Made by a program: the position numbers and the translations under genes. The notes under the pieces are model-generated. The model saw only the letters and a program-made list of their open reading frames with translations. It was not told where the DNA came from and ran no database searches. From Melocanna baccifera (Eukaryota; Streptophyta; Magnoliopsida; Poales; Poaceae), in the NCBI GenBank assembly GCA_036346265.1, contig CM070681.1:13350001-13414000 (forward strand): a stretch of DNA of 64,000 nucleotides. Reading direction: 5' to 3'. Positions 35,001 to 45,834 of the stretch are shown one piece after another. Numbering within the stretch: the stretch's first letter is position 1; each line of letters begins with the position of its first letter.

Positions 35001-38000
35001 ACCAAGAATACAGGACAGCATACATTACTACTCAGAAACGTGCTTATTTTGATCTCCATAAGAATGAAGTTTGGTATGTTCAAAATGTTTTCTTCTAGAG
35101 GTGTTAATTGTACACTGTTAAGGAAACAGATGGTTTGGTTGGTTCATTGTTTTTTTATTGCAATTGCAGGTTGAAAGACAAGTACCACCCAACAAACTTA
35201 TTATCTGTTATTGAAAGGTGAAAAGTTTGCTCACCTGTCATTCTAAAAATTTTTGCTTACGTTGAAATTTTGCACTTGAATTGGCATTGAATAGCATTGG
35301 AAAATGACTGTAACATGTCATAACTAAACGGAACAGTTCCTTTTGATATGTGTAATTTCTTAGTTTCTTATGTCCTGATGCCATTTACCTTTAGTTGAAC
35401 TTTTCTTGTTGGTGGGGGGTTTGTGCTAATCATTGGCGTGCCTTATTTTGTTCACTCAGGAGGAATGAGTTTTGCAAGGCTACATCGAAGAATTTGATTC
35501 TTGATTTGCGGAGTGGAACTTTGGATCTGTGAGATGCATCTATATAATTTGTGTTATGAATCTTGTGGTATTTTATGTTGGTTTTGCTGATATCTTGATT
35601 TCCTTGGTGTAGTTGGCCTGGAATGACCGCTCGCGCAGCAAGTAAATCAGGAAATGGCAATGATGGAAGCTCTGACGATGATGAAGATTATGTTATCAAG
35701 AGAAGAAAGCATGGAAGAGGTCCCCCAAAAGAAACTGAACAACTTTCAACTGCTCCTAAGGCTCACCCGGTCAGTTCACAGTATCGACGAATTCAAACTG
35801 ACATAGATCAAACTCTAGCCTTAGTGCAAAAGCTTGATGCGGAGAAGGGTATTGTGGGAAATATCCTGTTAACTGGTTATCATGGCGAGTCAGATGTTGG
35901 ATCCATGGAGTCTATAGTTATTGTCCGGGGCTTAACTACCGTCAAGGGCCTTGAAGGTGTTGAGCTCCTAGACACTCTCCTTACTTATTTATGGCGTGTC
36001 CATGGTGTTGATTACTATGGCATGTCTGAGATGAAAGATGCAAAAGGTCTTCGTCATGTGAGAGCTGACAACAAGAGTGCCAGTACGTTTAACATCAGTG
36101 CTGCTGATTGGGAGAAGAAACTTGATTCCTTCTGGCAAGAAAGACTGATGAATGACGAGGATCCTCTAGTTGTATTGACTGCCAAGGACAAAATTGATGC
36201 AGCAACTGATGAAATCCTAGAACCTTATGTCAGGAAAATCAGGGATGATAAGTACGGCTGGAAGTATGGGTGTGGAGCAAAGGGATGTGCAAAAGTTTTC
36301 CATGCTCCCGAGTTTGTTCAAAAGCATCTGAGGCTCAAGCATCCTGATTTGGTCTCTGTGTTGACTTTGAGAGTTCAAGAGGATATCTATTTCCAAAATT
36401 ACATGAAGTATGTATAGATACACCCACATACAATTGCAAAAAGCACTATTTTTAAACGTGTCAAAAGCTGATGCTTCTTCTGTTATTTCTTTTTGATGCA
36501 GTGATCCAAATGCCCCAGGTGGAATACCAGTTATGCAGCAATCTGCACCAGTAAGAATCTATGTGCTTTTTAGTTTGTCCCTTTTTACTGATATGCTCCT
36601 CAACATTTTCTTGTTTGTACGGTGGGGTGAGAAAAACTATTATGCTTGCCAAGATGAGCTTTAAAAACGAACTGCATGGTTCCTAGTCTCTAGAATAGTA
36701 GAGAGATTAGGAGCAAACACCACGCAGTTAAAGGGCTGGGGTGGCTTGTATATATATTAACCTGGTGTAGGCATACATGGAAGGCGCATACATGGAAGGT
36801 ATATACATGGAAAGCATATACATGGAAGGCGTATATATGGAAAGCGCATATATGGAAGGATATCTAATTATTCTAATACCCGCCCGTAGTCGTAGCGGCA
36901 GTCCGGACGCAAAGACTGGATCGAAAATCCTGAAATAGCTATGTCGGAGACCTTTTGTCATGATGTCCGCGAATTGATGAGAGGATGGCATGTGTAAAAC
37001 ACGAACCTCACCAAGTGAAATCTTCTTGCGAACGAAGTGAATGTCAATCTCAATGTGCTTCGTGCGTCGGTGCTGGACTGGATTAGTTAACATGTAGATG
37101 GCGCTGACATTGTCGCAGTAGATAACTTTCGCTGAAGCAACTAGGGCATGAAGTTCTTGGAGAAGTTGCCACAGCCAGCAACACTCTGCTACAGCATGGG
37201 CAACAGCATGGTACTCGGCTTCTGCACTTGATCTTGACACGGTTGTCTGACGCTTGGAGGACTAAGAAACAAGGTTATCTCCGAGATAAATGCAGTAGCC
37301 GGAGGTGGAGCGTCGTGAGTCGGGGCAGCCGGCCCAGTCAGCGTCAGAGTAGGCGGTGATGGATGTCGCTGGGGAGAGGCCGATGTGAAGACCGGCGTCG
37401 AGAGTACCCTTGACGTATCGCAAGATGCGTTTGATCAACGCGAGGTGGAGCTCCCGTGGATCATGCATAAAAAGGCATACATGCTGGACGGGGTACGCCA
37501 AGTCAGGGCGTGTGAGTGTCATGTACTGCAGAGCCCCCGCAAGGCTGCGATACTTGGACGGATCGGCCACGGGAGCTCCGTCGTGGCCGGATAGCTTGGA
37601 GTGAGTATCCACTGGTATGGCCGTAGGGTGACACTCAGCCATGCCAGCGTGTCGCAGAAAATCAACAGCATACTGTCGCTGAGACAAGAAGAGGCCGTTG
37701 GAGGAGCGTGCGACGGAGATGCCAAGGAAGAAGTGTAGATCACCGAGGTCCGTCATGGCGAACTCCGAGTGGAGTAAGCCTGTAAGATGCTGGAGAAGAC
37801 CTTGGATGGAAGCCGTGAGGACGGTGTCGTCGACGTAGAACAGTAGGTAGGCCATGTCAATCCCCTAACGGAGGACAAACAGGGACATGTCGGAGGAGGA
37901 GGCGGCGAAACCGATGCCACGGATGTAGGAGGCGAACCGTTGGTACCATGCTCGGGGAGCTTGCTTCAGACCATAGAGGGACTTCTGGAAAAGACACACA

Positions 38001-41000
38001 TGGGTGGAATGAGCAGGGTCCACAAATCCGGAGGGCTGCTGGCAATAGACCGTGTCATTGAGAGTGACATGGAGAAAGGTATTCTTGACATCAAGCTGAT
38101 GAATCGGCCAGGAGCGGGATGCAGCGATGGAGAGGACAGTCCGGATGGTGGTCGGTTTGACGACCGGACTGAATGTCTCGTCGTAGTCTACACCGTGCTG
38201 CTGAGAGAAGCCACGAACAACCCAGCGCGCTTTATAGCGGGCTAGACTGCCATCAGAGTGAAACTTGTGCTTGAAGATCCACTTCTCAGAGAGGACGTTA
38301 GCACCAGGCGGGCGCGGGACAAGGCGCCAGGTGTCGTTGTCCATGAGGGCCTTGTACTCCTCGGCCATCGCGGCGCGCCAGTTGGGATCGACGAGGGTGC
38401 TTCGATAGTTTGTCGGAACAGGCGAAGCGGGAGAGTGGTCAGCCGCTAGGGAGAAAAACTTCATAGAGGGATCGGCGGCAGATCGAGCCCGTGTCACCAT
38501 CGGATGGTCCGAGGGAGGTGCTGACGTAGTCGGGGTAGCTGGAGCCGGCGCGGGTAACGGTGCTGGTGCAACTGGGTCAGAGGAAGCCGCACGTGGCCGT
38601 CTGGAGTAAACCAGATGCACGGGCGGTCGTGGTGGCGGAGCGACGGAGAGCACCGTGGAGGAAGGAGATGATCGCTCGACATCATACAGTGGTGGAGCAG
38701 TCATCTGGGGTACCTGCAGGGGTGCCATTGCAGCAGTGCAAGGCATCGGCATGGCAGGATCGACGTCAAGGAAATCGAAGTCGGAGCAAAAGGGAGGGGT
38801 GAAGATTGGTCACTACTGGCAAACGGAAATATGCTCTCATCAAAGACAATATGGCGGGAGATGATGACACGTTTGGTGGCGAGGTCGAGACAGCGGTACC
38901 CCTTATGGTGAGAAGGGTAACCGAGGAAGACACAAGCCGTGGAACGTGGAGCAAGTTTATGAGCAGAAGTGGCAGAAAGGTTCGGATAACAAAGACAACC
39001 GAAAACCCAAAGATGACTGTACTGTGGTGGTGAGCGGTGAAGGAGGGTATAGGGAATATCACCACTGACAGAAGAGGATGTGCAACGGTTAATGAGATAG
39101 GTGGCAGTTGCTAGCGTCTCGGCTCAATACTTGGGAGGCATAGTGGCGTGGAGCAGGAGCGTGTGAACCGCATTGTTGAGGGTGCGAATGATGCGCTCGG
39201 CTTTGCCATTCTGCGGAGAGGTGTATGGGCAAGAGAGGCGTAGGGTAATGCTGTGGGAAGTAAGGAAGGATGTGTTGGTGTGGTTCACAAATTCGGTGCC
39301 ATTGTCGGTCTGGATGGATTTTAGAGGAAGGCCGAATTGTGTGCTAGCATAGGCGGTGAAATCTGCTAAAAGCTGGGAAACTTCTGATTTCTTTCTAAGA
39401 GGAAAAGTCCAACAATAATGAGAGAAATCATCAAGTAACACTAGATAGTAAAGAAAACCAGATATGCTAGGAACTGGAGATCTCCACACATCACAATGAA
39501 CTCACTCAAATGGCGCAGAGGAGCGCGAAGAAGAAGTAACAAAAGGGAGACGCGTATGTTTGCCAAGTTGACAGGACTGGCAAAGAGAGCGATCTACTTT
39601 ATTACATGAGATGAGCGAGTTTTTATGGAGAGTGTCGAGGTTGGCGGTACCGGAATGACCAAGACGCTAATGCCATAACTGGGAGGAGACGGTGATGTGG
39701 GTGTTGGGTGGAGCTGAGGTGGAGACTAGAGGTATGGTGTGGAGATCGCCTGCACTATCACAGCGAAGCATCACACGCTGTGTCCGGGGATCCTTAATAG
39801 AAAAACCAAATGCGTCAAACTCAATAGAGCAATAGTTATCACGAGTGAATTGTCTAACAGAAAGAAGGTTGTGGACTAGATTAGGGACAACGAGAGTGTT
39901 GGGAAGGAGAAAACGGGTTGTTGGTGTGTGAAGAAAAGTGTGACCACGAGAACGACAGGGAGACGGAAACCGTTGCCAACAGTGACAACCGAATGAGGTG
40001 GAGGGTGGGAAGAGAGGAGTGTACCATCGTCTGTCATCATGTGGGAAGTGGCGCCGCTGTCCATGACCCAACCACCATGTTCTTGGACAGCCAGTTGGTT
40101 CAGCGCAGTAATGAGGTCCTGCTGATCCCAGGTCTACGGGGTGGAAGGCTGGGACGGCGTGAATGCAGTATGAGCCTGAGGTGGAGCGCCGAGGAGGCCG
40201 GGAGCGGGCGAGGGGCGCCACTGACCGCCGGTAGGGGCAATCCACGGGTTGAAGCAGAACCAGGGACCGGTCGGTGGAGATGGTGGTACGCGCCACCCTG
40301 GAAACCGGCATTGGCGCCACGGCCGGACCCGCCCTGCCTGCCACGGCGGTTGTGGCCACCGCGACGTCCATCACGAGCTGGGGAGGTGTGAGTAGTAGTC
40401 GATGACGTGTAGCTGGAGGAGCCGCCGGAGGCGAACAAGGCCGTGGTGGTGGCGATCTTGGCCTCGTTGTTAAGGCGAGTCTCCTTGAGAGTGAGCATGG
40501 ACCGCGCCCTGGAGAAGCGCGGGTTGAGGACGAGCTGCGTGTCGTTGACGGGGTAGCCGATGTCGCGTAGCTTGTCGGCGAGGACCTTCATCTGCTGGCT
40601 GTAGTCGGTGATGGATAGATCCCCTTGAACGAGCGAGTGGAACTGGTTGTTGAGGAAGATCGCGCGGGACTCCTTGTTGTCGCGAAACAGCGCCTCGATC
40701 GCGACCCAAAGATCTCGTGCGGTCTCCTGATCGGTCATCGCAGAGTCGAGGACGTCGTCGGAGATGGAGCCACACAACCAGCTGAGGGCGGCGGAGTCGG
40801 CGAGGGCCCAGTTGGTCTCATCATGATGCGCCGTGTCGGTGCTGTCAATGTGGGAGAGGAGGCCGAACTTCGCGCACATGGTCCGAAACAATTTGGACCA
40901 TCGAGAGTAGTTCGGTGTCTTCGATCGAGGGTGGTCGGCATATGGGCCTTGACGACGACCGTGCGGTAAGGGTTGAGGACGATCGGCGGGGCGACGGGTG

Positions 41001-43704
41001 CGATCTCACCAGCGATGGCGGTGGCGGCAGCTGGAGGAGTCGCGACGGGTGCGATTTTGCCGACGGTGATGGCGGTAGCAGCTGGAGGGGCCGCCATGGT
41101 TGGAGCAATGGGGAGACCGGATCTTCTTCTCTTTTTTTTTTTTTTTTCTTTTTTCCTATATATAAGGACTTACTTCAGATCTGATCGATCAGATCTTGAG
41201 CGGAGCTGGCGGCGCTGGAGGGGGGAGCGGCGGCGGCTGGCGGTGGCGGCCCGAGGACCTCGAGGAGCGGCGGCACCTAGAGTCGGCGACTGGCGGCGCT
41301 GGAGTGGGGAGCGGCGGCTGGCGGCGGTCTGAGGGAAGGGGTGGTGGCCCGAGGACCCCGAGGAGACCGTCGAGGAGCGGCGCGCTAGAGTTGGCGGCGG
41401 CGGCGGCGCCGGAGAGGCGCGCGGAGGCGGCCGAGGAGGGCGGGGGGCGCGGTGGCGACGCCCGGATCCGAGGGGTTTGGCGGCGCCCGATCCGAGGGGT
41501 TTAGCGCTGGCGCCCGCCCGCCGACATCGCCGAGATGGGGCTGCGGCGCGAGGGGGGGCGCGGCGGGATGGGAAGAGGGCCGAGGCGGTGGCCGGAAAGG
41601 AGGGCCGGCGGTGGCGGCGCCCGGGAAGAGGGGGGGGTCGACGACGGCCTGGAGAGGCCGATCCGGGTGAGTGTTTGTGGGGAGAAGGATCACGGAAGGA
41701 GGCAGCGGAAAAAAAGGCTCAGGTGAGAGGCTCTGATCCCATGTAGAATAGTAGAGATTGAGAGCAAACACCACGCGGCTAAAGGGCTGAGGTGACTTGT
41801 ATATATATTGGCCTGGTGTAGGCATACATGGAAAGTATATACATGAAAGACGTATACATGGAAGACGTATACATAGAAAGCATATACATGGAAGGCGCAT
41901 ACATGGAAAGTATATACATGGAAAGCATATATGGAAGGATATCTAATTATTTTAATATTGTCTTACTGGGTGTACATCGTAGCAAACTGTTCATTCCTCT
42001 GGCAATTTTTTTCCTCGAAGAATTGGTTGCTTCTTGCTCCACTTAGTTGTTTTATCATCATTGTACTACAAAACAGGATGTTTCTTTAGGGGTTTGTGAA
42101 GTCATACTCATTGCCCTTATTTGACTGATAGATCAATAGAAGATCAATCCATAATTTGTTGTGCTCACTAGTCACTAGTCAAGTCTGTGTTGCAGATCTT
42201 TTACCTGTTTGTTTCTGCAGTGTAGACTCGAATATAGGCTGATTGTTGTTATCTCCTTTTGTGCTGTTAATACGTGTTTATATAGATGAAATTGATGTAC
42301 TGGCTTAAATTTATTTTAGCTACACTGTGACTGAAATTGATTTATTAATGTACTGAATTTGATGCACGTATCGGGTATTCTTTAGTATTTAAATGTTGCT
42401 ATTTATTTAGACTGTCTTGGAATACATGAATAGGTCACTTTTGTTGGAAGATAAGAATTAAAGAAACTATTTATTCCTCCATATTGTTTCCTTTTCAAAA
42501 AATAAAAATAAAAAAGATCACCTCCCATTTCCAGTCACCAGAAGTTTACTGGTAGCTACTAGCTAGTTTTTACCAGAAAAGATTAACTATTAGTAAATCT
42601 GCTGATTTGTAGAATTGAGATTTTACATCTTGTAAGAATTTTTACATTGCGCCTCTTATGATGCTATTCAGTTTTTATGCCTCAGTAACCGTTTCTCTGG
42701 CGTTTGCACGTCGTCATTTTTGCCTTTTAACTTTTAAGTATGATGGCTAAGGGAAATTACATCATAAGAAATAGCGAAGTTAATTAAGATGCTGAGCTCG
42801 CGGTTTTAACATATTTGTTGATATGCTCACTCTTATTTGCAGGACAGGATCAGACGAAGACCTGATGAACAGATGCTTGGCGCTTTTGGTGTACAGGGTT
42901 CAAATGCCCCATTTGTCCATGAATTCCCCGCTCCGCCAGTACTAATGCCTGTGCCTGGTGCTGGGTAGGTTATGTTATGCACGTCAACTAATAATTCATT
43001 TAAGAAGTCCAGGCGGAATACTAATGATGGGTGTTTTGGTTTTAGCCCATTGGGTCCATTTGTTCCTGCACCTCCAGAGATAGCCATGCAGATGATGCGA
43101 GAGCAAGGACCTCCAAGACCAAATGGTGCTCCGCATGGGAAGAAGCCTGTGATGCTGGGACCAATGATACCCATGCATCCGTCTTATCCGCGTGACCCTC
43201 GTCCTCTGCGAAGGTTAGTACTCCTCTAGTTAACTAACTTTCATAAGCTCATAGCATTTATTTGCTTTAGCCTTTAGGTAATGGGAATGACGACCGTTTT
43301 TTAGGATTTCTACTTTCTCAAGGATTAGATAAATAAGATTCGAAAATATTTATCAAACAGCTTTGTGTTATATGTAATGACTGCTTGATGCAATGTTAAC
43401 TTTTCTCCTGTCCTTGCCTGTTTTTGCGTAGTTAACTATTGACTGCTATACCTTTGGTAGACTTTCTACTTTGTACTAGTCTGGCATCGTGCGTTTGAAT
43501 GTGGGGCTGAAGAATTGTGGTTTATTTAGCTGTGTTATTTACTCTTGTGGAAGCAAAAGATTTTTTTTATCTTGAATCTATTGTTATACTGTGCTATTTC
43601 ATTCCTTGGCTATCTGGTAACTTGTTTCTGATCCTGGTCACAGTTACAATGATCTTGACGCTCCTGAGGAAGAAGTCACTGTCGTCGACTACAGAAGCCT
43701 GTAG
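32022..43704 (+). CDS. SE: SERRATE homologue (miRNA processing / RNA metabolism, C2H2 finger)
   Basis: Twelve exons in phase give 652 aa: 32022-32413, 32526-32575, 34435-34489, 34683-34757, 34999-35073, 35170-35217, 35460-35528, 35613-36407, 36502-36550, 42843-42964, 43046-43213 and 43644-43704. The N-terminus is Pro/Arg/Ser-rich (RS-like, about 1-145). Next comes the Arsenite-resistance/SERRATE core, including KDKYHPTNLLSVIERRNEFC and LRSGTLDLWPGM. A C2H2 finger CGAKGCAKVFHAPEFVQKH..H follows at about 500. The tail has Pro/Met-rich segments and ends DAPEEEVTVVDYRSL, matching the Arabidopsis SE C-terminus. SERRATE works in the nucleus with DCL1 and HYL1 in pri-miRNA cleavage and with the cap-binding complex in splicing. 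It is somewhat shorter than Arabidopsis SE. Intron 9 (36551-42842) holds a full antisense copia element; its splice sites are intact. Confidence 0.93.
33080..33260 (-). pseudogene. DHHC palmitoyltransferase N-terminal fragment in SERRATE intron 2
   Basis: Minus-strand translation gives FLGGRLNFGPDVRSLVITAC, then IPVIIFAAIVSQQISHEYHN, then GGWVASVAIIFTAY, followed by a GTAAGT donor. This is the conserved N-terminus of plant DHHC protein S-acyltransferases, covering the first two membrane segments. The catalytic DHHC domain is absent. The exon end and donor are preserved, so the piece is copied genomic DNA. No transposon ends were identified around it. Confidence 0.7.
36689..36878 (-). repeat. 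copia-2 3' LTR (190 bp) with internal minisatellite
   Basis: This is the left copy. It contains several tandem units of the form CATACATGGAAGG/AGCATAT (about 36770-36860). It has TC where the right copy has TG at its start. Confidence 0.85.
36880..41097 (-). pseudogene. copia-2 gag-pol remains
   Basis: Minus-strand order: gag start MAAPPAATAITVGKIAPV at 41097; gag body (UBN2-like, LWVAIEALFRDNKESRAIFL) to about 40400; a protease-like MDSGATSHMMTDDG at 40064; integrase core 39489-39124 with LLDDFSHYCWTFPL and QTDNGTEF; RT 38752-37865 (WIFKHKFHSDGSLARYKARW, YGLKQAPRAWYQRF) continuing with FYVDDTVLTA at about 37840; RNase H with DADWAGCPDSRRSTSGYCIY and SRSSAEAEYHAVAHA to about 36900. In-frame stops lie at about 37262 and 37866, with frame changes in gag and near 39500. 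It is damaged but comparatively well preserved. Confidence 0.88.
41742..41957 (-). repeat. copia-2 5' LTR (216 bp) with internal minisatellite
   Basis: This is the right copy. It carries more units of the CATACATGGAAAG-type tandem array (about 41821-41940) than the left LTR, which accounts for the 26-bp length difference. Confidence 0.85.
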
Positions 43705-44572
43705 GGCGTTTCCTGTTACCCAGGCTAATTTGCTGGTAGATCGTGTAGTTAGCTCATCCAGGTAGCATGGATAACTGACATGAAAACAAAGTTACTTGCC
43801 GTTGCTGAGGCAGTGGGAACGGCAGTCCCCGATCCGCCACTGACGGCAGATAGGGAATCCTCCTGAGGCCCGAGGACGTATGATGCGTTAAATCATTCTC
43901 TGTAATGCCTCCGCTTAACCGAGCAAGCATTCGAATAGATCTAGTTACTTACCTGATCTATTCCTGTGTTTGTTGAATACGCGAAACAGAAGCTACAGAG
44001 AATCAGGATGATGGGAAGCCTGTTCTTTGCTAGTCATGTGATTTAGCATCGAATCAGTCTTTTCTCTGTGAAGACCCTTCAGGAAACACGGTAGCATCTT
44101 GCCGATTTTCAACGATTTTGAACTCCCCACTGTTGGAGCTGTGCTGTATCTGCTTTTCTTTTATATTTTTTGCGATGAATATCTGTCTTGTTTTGAACGC
44201 TTCAGCATCCTTGGCTGAACTGATGGGGAATCCCGGGACTTTCTCCGCACGCAAACGAGTGGGAGTGGCCTACTTAAAAAGGCCCGATTAGCCACCATTC
44301 ACCGTAATGTTATACATCTGAGAGCAAATTGAACACCAAAGTCAAAATCAGGCATAGACACTAAATTACCTCGACTTTTTCTGCATCCATGGGCTCTGCA
44401 CACGTTATTTAGTCCTATGAGCAACATTGCAGCACGCTCTAAATTTCTCGGCACTAATAGCCACATGAGAAGTCACCTCACAGCAACCACGGAGGATTCT
44501 ATGGAGTAATATGTTGACTCTGAGGGCAGTTTTGTAATTTCACATTTGATGAAAAAAAAAAACAGAGAGAGA
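43705..44572. other. SERRATE 3' flank, no gene seen
   Basis: Probably 3' UTR at first, then intergenic DNA. No recognisable coding or repeat structure. Confidence 0.3.
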
Positions 44573-45360
44573 GGATGTGGGATGTGGGCCCCACCTGTCG
44601 ATGGGGCAAAGGGAAGATAAGGCCATGCCTTATCCTCTTGGTTGGGCATTCTGGCCTAGGGGAAATGGAGCAGGTTGTCACACCGGCCGATTTGTGCGGT
44701 GTCTAGGTGGTGTGGGCGCACGGGCCGTCAGGGCCGCCCTGCGGCAGCGCACGGCGCATGAGCCACCCGGGCCACCCCTGCAGCTACGCATAGCGCACGG
44801 GCCAGCTGGGCCTCTTGGAGGTGGCACGCGGCGCAAGGGGCTCTCCGGGTTGGTCCTCCTCGGCGTGCGGGCGCGGGTCCTCTGGTCCACCTTAGCTGCT
44901 GCAAGGGCTTGGTCTTGGTGACCGATTCAGGCGGGCGGGATGTGGCCGGGTCAATCGGGTGGGAGGCAACGTTGGAGGTGCCAACGGCCTGGCAGCTTCG
45001 GCCGCCGGCCGTTGGACGCAGCCCATCGACCTCTCCCCTCTCAGCTATAAAAGGCATCCCCCCTCCTAAGTCCAGGGCATCCCAAACAGGTAGTCATCTC
45101 TTCCTCTCTTCCTCTAGTCTCTGTGATCCCCGTGTGCTCTCTGATTGTGGTGCTCAGTGTTCCTGTGCGGCATTCTTTGTACCTCGACTTCAACCTCGGC
45201 TACTTGGGGAAGAAGTGCGGCATCGTATCTCCGAATATCTTCGCTCTCACTACTGCAGCGGGGTGATAGGTTTTCTGGGACAGCGCACGTGTGTGCTTTG
45301 CCACTGTTCAATTCTACTTGGCGATTTCGATTATTACCACTGCTGTGAGTAATTTCAGTT
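44573..45360 (+). other. GC-rich promoter-like or LTR-like block
   Basis: A sharply bounded GC-rich stretch has a TATA-like CTATAAAAGG at about 45045, a GATAAGG box at about 44614 and CCCACCTGTCG. It could be the promoter of an unannotated transcript or a solo LTR. No matching second copy or coding exon was identified, and the open frames inside it have no recognisable domain. Confidence 0.25.
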
Positions 45361-45795
45361 GTATACTTTGCATTTTGTGATTAATTTATATTCGGTAAAT
45401 GCAAAGTAAGTGTGGGATAATTGCTCTGTGATAAAGGCAACCGTCTGAAAATTATATGTATGTGGATGTAAAGGTAGATTGACCTTGAGCTGAGATTTAG
45501 CTATCTTGTTTTGATCACTAGTTGTGTTGTTCGGTATATTAGTTTGGTCTAGTTTATCACTAGTTGCTATATACCTGATTCTCACTTATTTACTTGACAA
45601 CACACTATTTTAGTAGTGATTATATTATAAGTTACTTGACTGTCCAAGGTTTAATCAATATTGTTCATTCTAAATTGAATATGTGGATTGATTAAAGGAA
45701 GTGTAATACTGTTCATAGTACTTGTTTCATGATATAGTTACCTACTTGAATAGCTAATTGAGATTTTAAAGCTCAAGATCTAATTTACAACTGCC

Positions 45796-45834
45796 ACACG
45801 CGCGCGCGCACACACACACACACACATATATATA
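45796..45834. repeat. (CG)n(CA)n(TA)n compound microsatellite, left arm
   Basis: Alternating CG, CA and TA dinucleotides run up to the Helitron boundary. The TA phase resumes at 48687 beyond the Helitron. Confidence 0.9.

Larger units (their letters stand above)
36689..41957 (-). mobile_element. Ty1/copia LTR retrotransposon, copia-2, in SERRATE intron 9
   Basis: The element lies antisense to SERRATE. LTRs are 36689-36878 (190 bp) and 41742-41957 (216 bp). Next to the right LTR, the minus strand reads TGGGATCAGAGCC, one base from the Met-tRNA primer site. Next to the left LTR is a G-rich polypurine-like tract. The 5-bp flanks TAGTC (36684-36688) and TTGTC (41958-41962) match at four of five bases, a near-intact target duplication. 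Gag, integrase, RT and RNase H are present in copia order with few lesions. Insertion enlarged the intron to 6.3 kb without touching its splice sites. Confidence 0.92.

Noticed and set aside
41385..41900. Minus-strand Pro-rich frame across the copia-2 LTR
   Set aside because: It lies in the untranslated leader and LTR of copia-2; no gag similarity.
44577..45057. Open frames on both strands in the GC-rich block
   Set aside because: Low-complexity Arg/Ala/Pro composition on both strands and no domains; a GC-content effect.
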